Positions 8,737-17,322 of a stretch of 35,006 nucleotides of DNA are shown here, piece after piece. The position numbers and the translations under genes are program-made. Under the pieces are notes generated by a model that was not told the DNA's origin, made no database searches, and saw only the letters and a list, made by a program, of their open reading frames with translations. Position 1 is the first letter of the stretch. The number at the start of each line of letters is the position of its first letter. The DNA comes from an uncultured Bacteroidales bacterium (GTDB lineage Bacteria > Bacteroidota > Bacteroidia > Bacteroidales > Bacteroidaceae), in assembly GCA_902779315.1 (NCBI GenBank), contig CACZBC010000022.1, forward strand, positions 1 to 35,006, read 5' to 3'.

Positions 8737-11382
8737 CTATTTGTTAAAGTATTTCTTTCCGTTCTTGATGTAGATTCCCTTCGGGGCTGTCGGCCATTTG
8801 CGACCTTGCAGGTCATAAATCTCCTCACTATTATAGTGGTTGCTTATAGCCTCTATGCCAGTCAAATCACCAGCAAGGAATTGTTCGACGAAGACACGCA
8901 TCCAATAGCCGCCCACGACACTGCGAGCCTGGAACATGGCTTGCCTGCCACTCTTGACGTCGTGGTTGTCGCTGACAGGAACGCGCGATGTGGTTTCGTT
9001 GATGTACTTCCAAAGTGTATTGATGAGTGCTGTGCGTTGCGACTTTTGGTCAGCAAAGCCCATTGCCCACATCTGCCAATCGCTTTTGCAGTAATTGCCT
9101 CGGCTGTCAAGAGGCAGTCCAAAGTTTTGCATTTTGCTCATGTAAAAGGACATTTCTGTAGAGCGAACGTCTCTCATGAGGTTCCATTCCCATATTTTGT
9201 CCCATACAAGGTTGTACTTTGTGCTCCATGTTGCGCCGTCAGCACCGAAGTTAAGCAGGTAATGCCGGCTGCCGTTAGTGGAGAGGGCAGTCCTTTTCCA
9301 GAAGGTTACCATGTCCTGTGCCTTGGCTTTGTACTCGTCGGCCTTTTCGTTGTTGCCTAGCATGCGGCATATCTCGCTGTAACTCATGACGCCCATGATG
9401 GCTTTGGCGGCAAGATTGGTGTTGCGTGCACTATGTCCCATGAAGTCGTCTGTGCAGAGTTGGTTGGCAGGATCTTTGCCATTCTCGACAAGGTAGTTTG
9501 CCCACTTTGTCATGTAGGGCATGTATTTGCGGAGATAATCAAGGTCGCCATCAAGTTTGGCGATGATGGCTGCAAGGGTGAGCATGTTGCCGCTTTGCTC
9601 GACAGGCATTGTGCTTCCACTGCCGTCAGCAGGATTGCCATAATGGTTGCCATTAGCTTGCGGATAGTGTCCGAGGTCGTGATTGGGGAAGTCGTAGTTC
9701 CACTTGCCTAGAGCACTGTACTCAAAGACGGGGGTAATCATTGCCTTGGCTAATGCCGGAGAATAAATCCAATAGAGTGGCTGCGAAGGATAAGTCACGT
9801 CGAGCGTGTTGATGAAGCCGCCTGAGTTGTTTTCACGACTCATGAACATGAGGTTTCCCTTGCTGTCAGTGAAAAGTTTGTGTGCGGCGTTGACTTGTCG
9901 ATAGACGCTTGCCAGAATCTCTGCATACTTTACGCCACCAACTTCATAACCGTCGAGATAGATTTGCCTGTCTGTGTTACGGCAGCGTTCCATGATGTCA
10001 TAGTAGTTCTCGTAGAGGTCTTCGAAGCGTTTTGTGATAGTGTTTCTGCCGTTGCTTGCCCAGTAACCTTTCCTGTTATTCTTAAAGTATTGAATGGAGT
10101 ATACGTCGTCGTATCCGAACATTGCAAAGGCGCGTTTGCCCTCGTCCGTTACGATGCCGATGCTGTCGTTATAGACTATGCTGTAATAAGTCCCGCCTTG
10201 AGTCGTTATGGTTGACGTGGAACTTGTGACGATGCCTTTGTCGGCGAACTCGTGCAGCAGCCTGTCATGCTTGCCGAGCTTGAGGTTGTGGCCTTTTGCT
10301 TTGTCGTTGAAAACGTAAACGTAGCCCCAGTCGATGAGGTCGCTGGTTTGCGACAAGACGTTTTGCGTTTCGTTGCCAGCATAGAGATATTCGTGGCCGT
10401 TCGACGTCTTGCGCTGTGTTTTTGTGCTTTGACTGGTGTTACGGACTGCCATCTCGGCACTTGTCTGCAGGTACATACGAACGTTGTGGGGCTGTCCGTC
10501 GTTTGATTTTGCTTGGTACGAGATGTAGGAGATGGGGGTGGAGAAGAGAATCAAGTCGCTCATCACTTGTGGCGTGGTGAAGACTACATCGAGGTCTATG
10601 CCGCCACATTGGAAGGTGTAGTAGGTGCTGGTTGCTGTGACTGTGCACGATTTCTGCTGAGCCTCTTCCAAAACACTCAGGTAGATTCCCATATCGACGT
10701 ATGCGCCACCTGTCGTGTTGTGGCAGTGGCAAGCGAGGATGTTGTTGCCCGTCTGAAGCAGGTTCCTGTCGATTTTGACTGCAGTACCTGAGACGTCCCA
10801 AGTCTCGCCCGTAGAAACGACTCTTGTTCCGTTGATGTAAAGTTCGAAAACATCATCGTGCTTGTACATCAGATAATAGGAGGCATTGGGGTCTATCTCG
10901 TCGAGCGTGAAACTGCGTCGCACATAAATGTCCACGTTGCCACCAGACCAAGGGGTCTTTACCGTCTTGTTGTAGTTGTCGTCACCACCACCCCAAGGTG
11001 CTTCGCCGCTTTTCCAACTGCTGTCGTCGAAGTCGATACTTGTCCAAGAACCCGTTGGTTTGCTGGTGACGTATTTGCCTGTCCAAGCCTGCTCGGAAGC
11101 CAGCGGGCAGATGCCTTCCATGCTCTCGCCCATGAAACGGTAGGCTTTGTCGTCAACGAAAACGGCTCCGTTGAGGGGCTTCTTCGTGCCGCTCCAATGT
11201 GTGACGCTGCCGTCGTAGAGGTGATCGTACTTGCTCCAAAGGCAAAAGTACGGGTCAACCGTAATGAGAGGCACTGCTGGAAGTCGGAGCGAGTTTTGGT
11301 GAACGGGTGTGAAAAACTCGGCATCTTGTGCGTATCCGGCAAGGGAGAAAAGGCAGAGTATTGCTGTAAACAATCTTTTCAT
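8737..11382 (-). CDS. Secreted DUF4965/DUF1793 (glutaminase-A-like) protein, probable glycan-active (alpha/alpha)6 enzyme
   Basis: An 881-residue protein with a signal peptide (MKRLFTAILCLFSLAGYAQ). The N-terminus (PAVPLITVDPYFCLWSKYDHL) is typical of the DUF4964/DUF5127/DUF4965/DUF1793 family. Residues about 100-235 form an inserted galactose-binding-like sandwich (FDDSSWKSGEAPWG, VRRSFTLDE, YINGTRV). The all-helical part follows, with the conserved FPNHDLGHYPQANG (about 560-573) and MPVEQSGNML (about 590-600). The family is named after fungal glutaminase A, but Bacteroidetes members often sit beside glycosidases, so a glycan substrate is plausible. The tail (EEIYDLQGRKW..PKGIYIKNGKKYFNK) matches the C-terminal type seen in the 2011-2817 protein. 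It is the first gene of the probable operon with GH31 and the MscS-type channel. Confidence 0.88.
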   Translation of the reverse strand: MKRLFTAILCLFSLAGYAQDAEFFTPVHQNSLRLPAVPLITVDPYFCLWSKYDHLYDGSVTHWSGTKKPLNGAVFVDDKAYRFMGESMEGICPLASEQAWTGKYVTSKPTGSWTSIDFDDSSWKSGEAPWGGGDDNYNKTVKTPWSGGNVDIYVRRSFTLDEIDPNASYYLMYKHDDVFELYINGTRVVSTGETWDVSGTAVKIDRNLLQTGNNILACHCHNTTGGAYVDMGIYLSVLEEAQQKSCTVTATSTYYTFQCGGIDLDVVFTTPQVMSDLILFSTPISYISYQAKSNDGQPHNVRMYLQTSAEMAVRNTSQSTKTQRKTSNGHEYLYAGNETQNVLSQTSDLIDWGYVYVFNDKAKGHNLKLGKHDRLLHEFADKGIVTSSTSTITTQGGTYYSIVYNDSIGIVTDEGKRAFAMFGYDDVYSIQYFKNNRKGYWASNGRNTITKRFEDLYENYYDIMERCRNTDRQIYLDGYEVGGVKYAEILASVYRQVNAAHKLFTDSKGNLMFMSRENNSGGFINTLDVTYPSQPLYWIYSPALAKAMITPVFEYSALGKWNYDFPNHDLGHYPQANGNHYGNPADGSGSTMPVEQSGNMLTLAAIIAKLDGDLDYLRKYMPYMTKWANYLVENGKDPANQLCTDDFMGHSARNTNLAAKAIMGVMSYSEICRMLGNNEKADEYKAKAQDMVTFWKRTALSTNGSRHYLLNFGADGATWSTKYNLVWDKIWEWNLMRDVRSTEMSFYMSKMQNFGLPLDSRGNYCKSDWQMWAMGFADQKSQRTALINTLWKYINETTSRVPVSDNHDVKSGRQAMFQARSVVGGYWMRVFVEQFLAGDLTGIEAISNHYNSEEIYDLQGRKWPTAPKGIYIKNGKKYFNK

Positions 11383-11408
11383 TAAGCTAACATCTTTGAT
11401 TTTCCCTG

Positions 11409-11416
11409 CAAAGATA
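11409..11416 (-). promoter_or_regulatory. -7 box of the DUF4965/GH31/MscS operon
   Basis: The minus strand reads TATCTTTG, a perfect match to the Bacteroidetes -7 consensus TAnnTTTG, 27 bp before the start codon at 11382. No good TTTG -33 element is seen at the usual 19-21 bp spacing. Confidence 0.6.
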
Positions 11417-11484
11417 CATTTTTTTTCGTTCTCTTCCTAATGTTGAGGCGAAAAAGCACAAATTACCCTTCGTTAGATGCTTCC

Positions 11485-11594
11485 AAACGAGGCGTGTGAC
11501 GATTGCAAACGTCACGTTAGTAAATCACAATCGTCACGTTAGTAAAATGCAATCGTCACGTTAGTAAATCGCAAACGTCACGTGTGATGTTTCC
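11485..11594 (+). repeat. 22-bp tandem repeat array 2 (5 units)
   Basis: Units of exactly 22 bp start at 11485, 11507, 11529, 11551 and 11573, and a partial unit (CGACGTCACTG) follows. The three central units share the core CGTCACGTTAGTAAA. The first unit is inverted (GTGTGACGATTGC), creating a 20-bp near-palindrome at 11496-11515, GTGACGATT-GC-AAACGTCAC, with one mismatched pair. The last unit contains CGTCACGTGTGATG, also nearly palindromic. The array lies in the gap between the TolC-like gene's stop and the DUF4965 promoter, and no intrinsic terminator is visible there. Confidence 0.92.
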
Positions 11595-11618
11595 CGACGT
11601 CACTGTAGGGGTGAACCG

Positions 11619-12971
11619 TTATCGTGTTTTGCGTTGGTAATCGGCTAGGGCAATCTGATAGTTCGCTTTTGCCTGAGCGAGGTCGTTTTGCGCTTTGCGA
11701 TTTAAGGTTTCAGCATCGAGCAAGTCGGTCAAAGTACAGGTGCTCATGCGATATTGGTCGGATGTCATTCGCAGATTCTCTGCCGCTTCCTCACAACTGG
11801 CTTGTGCAATTTGTGTCTGACGGTAGGATTCTTGCAGATTTGTCCATGCTCTTTCGATGTCTATCTGCAACATCTGGCGTGCATTTTCACGGTCGCTTTG
11901 TGCCTCCTGAAGTTTAATTTTCTGCCGTTTCATCGCATAATTTCCACCCCACCAGTCGCTGATGGGAATGGATAGAGTTCCGAAAACGAGTCCGTTATTC
12001 ATGCTCGAGTGCAAGTACTTCTTTATATTGTCGGAGAAGTCGCCTATTCCTGTGTGATATCCGCCTATTCCTACAGCCAGATGAGGCAGGTACTTGCCGC
12101 GTTCCATCTTGACTTGCAGTTCTTGAGCTTCAACCGCTTTGCTCAACAACTGCAGTTCTTCTCGATAATCTGGCGAGAGGTTCAGCAGGTTTTCGCTGGC
12201 TTCGATGGGCTGTTCCAAAGCCTTGTCCTCGAGAACAATATCGAAATTCTTGTCTGCTTCGGCAGGTTCGATGCCAATCTCCTGTGCAAGCAAAAGGCGC
12301 AATACGTGGTCGGCATTCTCGAGTTTGAGACGGTTGCTGGACAATTCCTGCTGTCGCAATCGAACTTTCAGCAAAGAATTGCGCGTGGTTACGCCAGCAT
12401 TCAGGAAATTTTCCACCTGTTTCATCACCGCATCTACTTGTTTTTCAGCAGCATCGAGAGTGCTCAGGTTGTAACGCACACAAGCAAGTTGCCAGAAGCA
12501 TTCCGTCACTTTTTGCAACACTTCCTTCTCTGTCAATTGTTGCTTGAGCGTCATCACATCCTGTTGCAGGCGAGCAAGTTTGTTTCCATAAACAATCTGT
12601 CCGCCATAGTAGAGTGGTTGAACGAGTGTGGCAGACACAGAATATGCTCTGTTGAACTCAGAAATGCTGAACGGAGTGCCAATAAGTGGAATGAACTGTT
12701 CGCTGATGGCGGCAATCTCTTGGGGATAAGTGCCATCCGCTTTCATCAGATCGTCAAAGAGACGGAAAGCAAGAACATTGGCACTGATGCGTGGAAAGTA
12801 GTTGGTGAAGGCTTCCTTCTTTTGCATAGATGCCGCTTCAATCTCATAGGCGGCATTGCGCAGTTCGTAATTGTTCTGCTTTGCTTTTTCAAGACATTGT
12901 TCTAGGGTCAGCCTCTGAGAGAATGCGTTGAGACTGACAAGCAAACATATAGAGAAAATGTACGGTTTCAT
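11619..12971 (-). CDS. TolC-family outer-membrane efflux channel
   Basis: A 450-residue protein with a signal peptide (MKPYIFSICLLVSLNAFSQ) followed by the typical start of the mature protein, RLTLEQCLEKAKQNNYELRNA. Two OEP-type repeats of long amphipathic helices follow, the second ending in TLTDLLDAETLNRKAQNDLAQAKANYQIALADYQ, the conserved C-terminal helix pattern. It forms the trimeric outer-membrane exit duct of a tripartite efflux pump. It is the last gene of the adaptor-pump-channel operon, with 10 bp between the pump stop and its start. Its 3' flank consists of repeat array 2. Confidence 0.95.
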   Translation of the reverse strand: MKPYIFSICLLVSLNAFSQRLTLEQCLEKAKQNNYELRNAAYEIEAASMQKKEAFTNYFPRISANVLAFRLFDDLMKADGTYPQEIAAISEQFIPLIGTPFSISEFNRAYSVSATLVQPLYYGGQIVYGNKLARLQQDVMTLKQQLTEKEVLQKVTECFWQLACVRYNLSTLDAAEKQVDAVMKQVENFLNAGVTTRNSLLKVRLRQQELSSNRLKLENADHVLRLLLAQEIGIEPAEADKNFDIVLEDKALEQPIEASENLLNLSPDYREELQLLSKAVEAQELQVKMERGKYLPHLAVGIGGYHTGIGDFSDNIKKYLHSSMNNGLVFGTLSIPISDWWGGNYAMKRQKIKLQEAQSDRENARQMLQIDIERAWTNLQESYRQTQIAQASCEEAAENLRMTSDQYRMSTCTLTDLLDAETLNRKAQNDLAQAKANYQIALADYQRKTR

Positions 12972-12981
12972 CGAGTTTTCT

Positions 12982-15900
12982 TTATGATTGAGGTAGTGGT
13001 TCTTTGCTTAATTTCCAGTATACAACAGGCAGCACCGTCACGACCAAAAGCAACGTGCCAATTCCACCTGCGAAAATGGTAATGCCAACGGGCATCCAAA
13101 ATGAGGAGCCACCCAATATCATGGGTATCACGCCGACAGCCGTAGTGGCAGTTGTCAGGAAGATAGGTACCATGCGTCGACGTCCTGCATCGAAAGCGGC
13201 ATCGTGTACAGACATACCTTCTGCTATCTTTTGGTCTGCATGCTCGAATATAAGAATCTCGTTACGCATGATTATGCCCATCAAGGTAATGAAGCCAAAC
13301 AGGCTGGTCAGGCCAAGCGTGATATCTGCAATGCCAAGACCAATCATCGCTCCAGGCAAGGAGAGTGCGATGGATGTCATACAAATGCCGGTCAAACCGA
13401 AACGGCGGAAGTTGAAGAGCAGGAAGAAGAAAATAATGACCAGCGCAATGCCGATGCCCAGGGCGACTTCGGGCACCGTCTCGAGGTTCTTTTCAGGTTC
13501 GCCGCCTATTTCAGCACGTACACCAGCAGGTAGCGGGAAGTCCTTGTCGAGAATATCCTTGATGTGGTTCTGCACCTTTGCAGCCAAGACGCCGCGTTTG
13601 TTCTCTGCAGTAACTGTGATGCATCGCTCGCCGTTGCGATGGATGATGTTTGTCGGCACCCATTTCGCCTTGACGTCAGCAACCTGCCGCAAGGGGATGC
13701 TGCTGATGGGTTGAGCCGTCGGAGTGAGGTAGAGATTCTCGATGTCGCCTATTTGCATTTGTTCTGTTTGCTTGTCACGCAGCACGACAGGCACTTCGTA
13801 GTTGCCCTCCCAGATGGTTGCAACTTGTGTCTTGCCAGTCTGCAAGGCGAGTTGCAGTTCCGCCATAGTGCGAGTGATGCCAAGTTGAGGTGCTGTGATG
13901 GGGTCGAGCGTAATGTCAACGACGGGCGAAGGCTGGTCGTAGTCAGTGTGAACCCACTCCAACTCGGGCATCTCGCGCATCCTTTCCATGAGACGCTCTG
14001 CAGCAAGTTGGATGCTGTCCAAGTCATTGCCATAGAAACGATACTCGTAAGTCGGCACAGGCAAGTAGTCCATTTGCTTGAAACGAACGTAAGCTCCTGG
14101 CCAGAAGTTGCTCAGGCGAGGTGCATACTCGTTCAGCATCTCGAATGTCGTCTCTATGCTTGTTGTATTGACGATAAGTTGTGCGAAGTTCTTTCCACCC
14201 AGTTGCGGCTCATAACTTGTCTGGAATCTTGGCGAACTGCAGCCCATGAAAGTTGTGACGCTCGTGACGCGACTGTCTTTGGCTAGCGAATCGCGAAGAG
14301 CTTCTGTGATGGCTCGAGTCTCGTCCAAGCCTGCACCTTGTGGCAGATAAACCTCGCAAGCAAACTGATTACGGTCGGCAAAAGGGAATTGGCGAAGTTT
14401 GAGCGTAGGGAAGATAAGGGAAGTGAGGATGACAAGCACAACACTACTGCAAATGGTCAACCAAGGATTCTTGAATGTCCACTTCAAAACAACTTCGTAA
14501 ATGTCCTGAACCCAATCGGTGACATCACGTTTGTCGGATTTCTTTTCCTTTGCCTTCTTGATGAGACGCACGTTCAAAGCAGGGATGATGCAGGCTGCAA
14601 CGATAAGGCTTACCATTAGGCAGATGGTAATGGTAGCAGGGAAAAAGCCAATGACGTCACCCGCCTCGCCCGTCATTGTAAAGAGGATAGGGTAGAAGAT
14701 GGCGCAGATGCAGACTGTTGCCAGCAGCATCGGCATGAAGTACTGCTTGACTGACATCACAGCAGCCTCTTTCCTGGCCATACCGTTTCCAAGGTATTCG
14801 AGGTAGCCATCAATGACGACGATGCTGTTGTCCACAATCATGCCAAGTACCACGATGAGCGAAGCCAACGTGATGATATTGAGGGGAATGCCCAGAATAT
14901 ACATGATGCCGACGCTTATGAAAGTTGAAAGCGGAATGGTGATGGCTGCAACGATGGCGCTTCTGAGCGGGAAGAGTATCATCATGACAAGGATGATGAC
15001 AATCATCGACTCGATAAGATTGACGAGAAAGTCCTGGACGCTTGCCTCCACCACTTTCGGCTGGTCAGTTATACGAAGTACATCAACGTCAGCAGGAAGG
15101 TATTCTTGGCGGAACTTCTCGATGACTTTATTGACTTCTTTGCCGTAATGAACGATGTTGTTGCCTTCTGTCATTTCGAGCGAAAGCAGAACGCATCGTT
15201 TCCCATTGCTTTCGATATAGCTGTCGCTTGTGTCGTACTCTCGTTTCACTTCTGCAATGTCGCGCACACGAACAACTTTACCTGTAGCATCGGAATAGAT
15301 GATGTGATCCATCACTTCCTGTTCAGAATGCCGAGTTGTGGCAAGATGAAGAGGAATGTTGGTCGAAGGTGTGCTGACGTTTCCACTCAGCGTCGTGAAA
15401 CCTTCATTGGAGAGGGCAGACATGAGGGCAGCCTGTCCGATTCCATAGGCAGCAAGACGTTCACGATCCACGTAGATGCTCAACTGCTCTTTCTTTTCTC
15501 CGTACTGTCTGACATTACTTACACTCTTGACGCGTCGCAGCCGATCAGCCAGTTCGTCGCTGTATTCTTGGAGTTCGCGATAAGAACGTTCGTTGCTTTC
15601 TAACGTGATAAGCAGGGCTGAAGCATCGCCGAAATCGTCCTTTACGATGAGTGCCACAACGCCGCTTGGCAGTTGACTCTTGTAGGCATTGACACCGTGT
15701 TTCACCTTGTTCCAGATGGGTGCAAGGTTTGTGAGGCGAGGGTTGAAATAAACTTTCATAAAGCACAAGCCGTTCATGCTTTGCGTGGTTGTCTTCGAAC
15801 GATCCACCTCTTTAAATGTGAAGATGTAGCGTTCTAGGGGACGAGCCACTTGTGCTTCGATTTCTTCGCTTGTTGCTCCAGGCATTACAGCTACCACAAC

Positions 15901-16065
15901 TCCCATTCGTATTGTGAAAGGAGGGAACTCGTCTTTCGACATCTTTACGAGTCCGTAGAAGCCAAATGCAAGCAATATGATGGTGATGAGTGCCGTGATG
16001 CCTCTGTTGTTGAGTGGCCAAGCAGACCAATGTCGCATCAGGGCGCTTTGTTTCCTTTGTTCCAT
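12982..16065 (-). CDS. RND-family inner-membrane efflux transporter (AcrB-like)
   Basis: A 1027-residue pump of normal RND length. The N-terminal TM1 (GITALITIILLAFGFYGLV) is followed by a large periplasmic loop opening with PGATSEEIEAQVARPLE. A cluster of membrane helices contains GMIVDNSIVVIDG, then come TM7, a second periplasmic loop, and the final helices with GIIMRNEILIFEHADQK and PIFLTTATTAVGVIPMILG. In AcrB terms Asp412 corresponds to Asp407, but Asp408 is Asn413 and Lys940 is Arg934, so the proton-relay set is altered. Such pumps use proton-motive force to expel drugs, bile acids or metabolites; the substrate here is unknown. The gene sits between the adaptor (14-bp gap) and the TolC-like gene (10-bp gap). 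Confidence 0.96.
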   Translation of the reverse strand: MEQRKQSALMRHWSAWPLNNRGITALITIILLAFGFYGLVKMSKDEFPPFTIRMGVVVAVMPGATSEEIEAQVARPLERYIFTFKEVDRSKTTTQSMNGLCFMKVYFNPRLTNLAPIWNKVKHGVNAYKSQLPSGVVALIVKDDFGDASALLITLESNERSYRELQEYSDELADRLRRVKSVSNVRQYGEKKEQLSIYVDRERLAAYGIGQAALMSALSNEGFTTLSGNVSTPSTNIPLHLATTRHSEQEVMDHIIYSDATGKVVRVRDIAEVKREYDTSDSYIESNGKRCVLLSLEMTEGNNIVHYGKEVNKVIEKFRQEYLPADVDVLRITDQPKVVEASVQDFLVNLIESMIVIILVMMILFPLRSAIVAAITIPLSTFISVGIMYILGIPLNIITLASLIVVLGMIVDNSIVVIDGYLEYLGNGMARKEAAVMSVKQYFMPMLLATVCICAIFYPILFTMTGEAGDVIGFFPATITICLMVSLIVAACIIPALNVRLIKKAKEKKSDKRDVTDWVQDIYEVVLKWTFKNPWLTICSSVVLVILTSLIFPTLKLRQFPFADRNQFACEVYLPQGAGLDETRAITEALRDSLAKDSRVTSVTTFMGCSSPRFQTSYEPQLGGKNFAQLIVNTTSIETTFEMLNEYAPRLSNFWPGAYVRFKQMDYLPVPTYEYRFYGNDLDSIQLAAERLMERMREMPELEWVHTDYDQPSPVVDITLDPITAPQLGITRTMAELQLALQTGKTQVATIWEGNYEVPVVLRDKQTEQMQIGDIENLYLTPTAQPISSIPLRQVADVKAKWVPTNIIHRNGERCITVTAENKRGVLAAKVQNHIKDILDKDFPLPAGVRAEIGGEPEKNLETVPEVALGIGIALVIIFFFLLFNFRRFGLTGICMTSIALSLPGAMIGLGIADITLGLTSLFGFITLMGIIMRNEILIFEHADQKIAEGMSVHDAAFDAGRRRMVPIFLTTATTAVGVIPMILGGSSFWMPVGITIFAGGIGTLLLVVTVLPVVYWKLSKEPLPQS

Positions 16066-16079
16066 GTGTTCCTCTTGTT

Positions 16080-17126
16080 CTACTTTACTGTGCTTCCTTC
16101 ACTTACTTTCTGGTAGCCTTCCACAATTATCCTGTTGCCTTCAGTTAGGCCGGAAAGGATGATGATTCGGTCGCCTTGTGCTTGACCGACTTCGACGGGC
16201 TGCCTGTGTGCTTTGCTTTCCTTGACGACCCAAACGAATTGGTGTCCGTCTGCACTTTGTTGAACGCTTCGAACAGGTATGGTTATTGTTTGGCTTGTGC
16301 CGTCAAGGCCATCCTCGTCGGCATCTGCCGTTACGTTTACGACCATTCCTGGCAGCAGTTCAAGGCCAGGATTGTTTACTGAGAAGCGAACGTCGTAAGT
16401 GTGTGTCAGGACATCGCCTTGTATGTCGCGAACGAAGTAGTTGCTGTGGAAAGACTTCCCACCAAGGGCTTCGGCTGTGATTGTCACGCCTTTGCCTGCT
16501 CTTCCTTGACGCGGATTGAACGAGGCTATCTCTTTTTCTGGGATAGAGACCTTAACCTTTACCTTCGAGATGTTGAGGATTGTGCAAACGGGTTGTGAGG
16601 GAAGGGCGGTCATTCCGCTTTCTATCTCTTTCTTTCCGACGATTCCGCTGCATGGCGCTTTCAGGCGACAATCGGCAAGGGCCTTGCCTGCCATTTGAAA
16701 GCTGGAACGTGCCTGTTGGACTTTTGTCTGCACGTTTATCCAGTCGATTTCTGAGATTGATTGTGATTGGTACAGCACTTCCATGCGTTTTTGTGTGTCG
16801 AGGGCCTGATCGTAGGCGGCTTTGGCGGCTTGAAGGGTGTTCTCGCATTGAACGGGATCCATTTCTGCGATGAGTTGGCCTCTTGTTACGTATTGTCCTT
16901 CCTGCACGTAAACTCTGGTGACTGTCCCCATTCCAGTGAAGCTGACGGGTGTGCTGCTTTCCTCTTCCACTTTGCCTACGTAGTGTTTTCCCATGGGTGT
17001 CGAGTTTGCGCAGACAGTTTCGGTAGTGACTTTCAGAGCCTCCACTTCATAGCTTTTCTCGCTTCTTCCGCAGGCAACCAACAGAATGGTGATTGCCAGG
17101 ATAGCGAATGTGTTGAGTTTATTCAT
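16080..17126 (-). CDS. RND efflux periplasmic adaptor (membrane-fusion) lipoprotein
   Basis: A 348-residue protein whose N-terminus ends in a lipobox, LLVACGRSEK, with Cys19 as the probable lipidation site. The order of the family is visible: a first barrel-sandwich half (GTVTRVYVQEGQYVTRGQLIAEMD), a helical hairpin (about 95-150), the second lipoyl half (LKAPCSGIVGKKEIESGM), a beta-barrel domain, and a membrane-proximal domain ending GLTEGNRIIVEGYQKVSEG. It links the RND pump to the TolC-like channel and is the first gene of the operon. It is divergent from the AraC-family regulator at 17323. Confidence 0.95.
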   Translation of the reverse strand: MNKLNTFAILAITILLVACGRSEKSYEVEALKVTTETVCANSTPMGKHYVGKVEEESSTPVSFTGMGTVTRVYVQEGQYVTRGQLIAEMDPVQCENTLQAAKAAYDQALDTQKRMEVLYQSQSISEIDWINVQTKVQQARSSFQMAGKALADCRLKAPCSGIVGKKEIESGMTALPSQPVCTILNISKVKVKVSIPEKEIASFNPRQGRAGKGVTITAEALGGKSFHSNYFVRDIQGDVLTHTYDVRFSVNNPGLELLPGMVVNVTADADEDGLDGTSQTITIPVRSVQQSADGHQFVWVVKESKAHRQPVEVGQAQGDRIIILSGLTEGNRIIVEGYQKVSEGSTVK

Positions 17127-17155
17127 AGTTTTATGTAATTTTTCTAATTCGGGTG

Positions 17156-17163
17156 CAAAGGTA
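17156..17163 (-). promoter_or_regulatory. -7 box of the efflux operon
   Basis: The minus strand reads TACCTTTG, a perfect TAnnTTTG match, 30 bp before the adaptor start codon at 17126. A -33 TTTG is not evident, which would fit a promoter that depends on an activator. Confidence 0.55.
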
Positions 17164-17205
17164 GCAACTTTTTCCCCACATTATTATATTATTATGTCGC
17201 TAAGG

Positions 17206-17254
17206 TTGTCCCATTTCTCCACATTTGTTCCCTTTTGGAGAAAAAACGAACAAA
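17206..17254. promoter_or_regulatory. Candidate operator in the efflux/AraC divergent region
   Basis: Two interlocked inverted repeats are present: TTTCTCC (17214-17220) with GGAGAAA (17237-17243), and TTTGTTC (17224-17230) with GAACAAA (17248-17254). In addition TTGTCCCATTT (from 17206) and TTGTTCCCTTTT (from 17226) form an imperfect direct repeat about 20 bp apart, the spacing expected for AraC-family half-sites. The region lies between the two divergent -7 boxes. Binding by the adjacent regulator is inferred only. Confidence 0.4.
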
Positions 17255-17293
17255 AAGAGGGGAAAAAGGTTACACGATATGAAAGAAAAATCT

Positions 17294-17318
17294 TATCTTT
17301 GTGGTGAAAAAACGGAGG
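17294..17318 (+). promoter_or_regulatory. -7 box and strong Shine-Dalgarno of the AraC-family gene
   Basis: TATCTTTG at 17294-17301 is a perfect Bacteroidetes -7 box. GGAGG at 17314-17318, 4 bp before the ATG at 17323, is an unusually strong ribosome-binding site for this group and supports that start. The leader would be very short. Confidence 0.6.
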
Positions 17319-17322
17319 TAAT

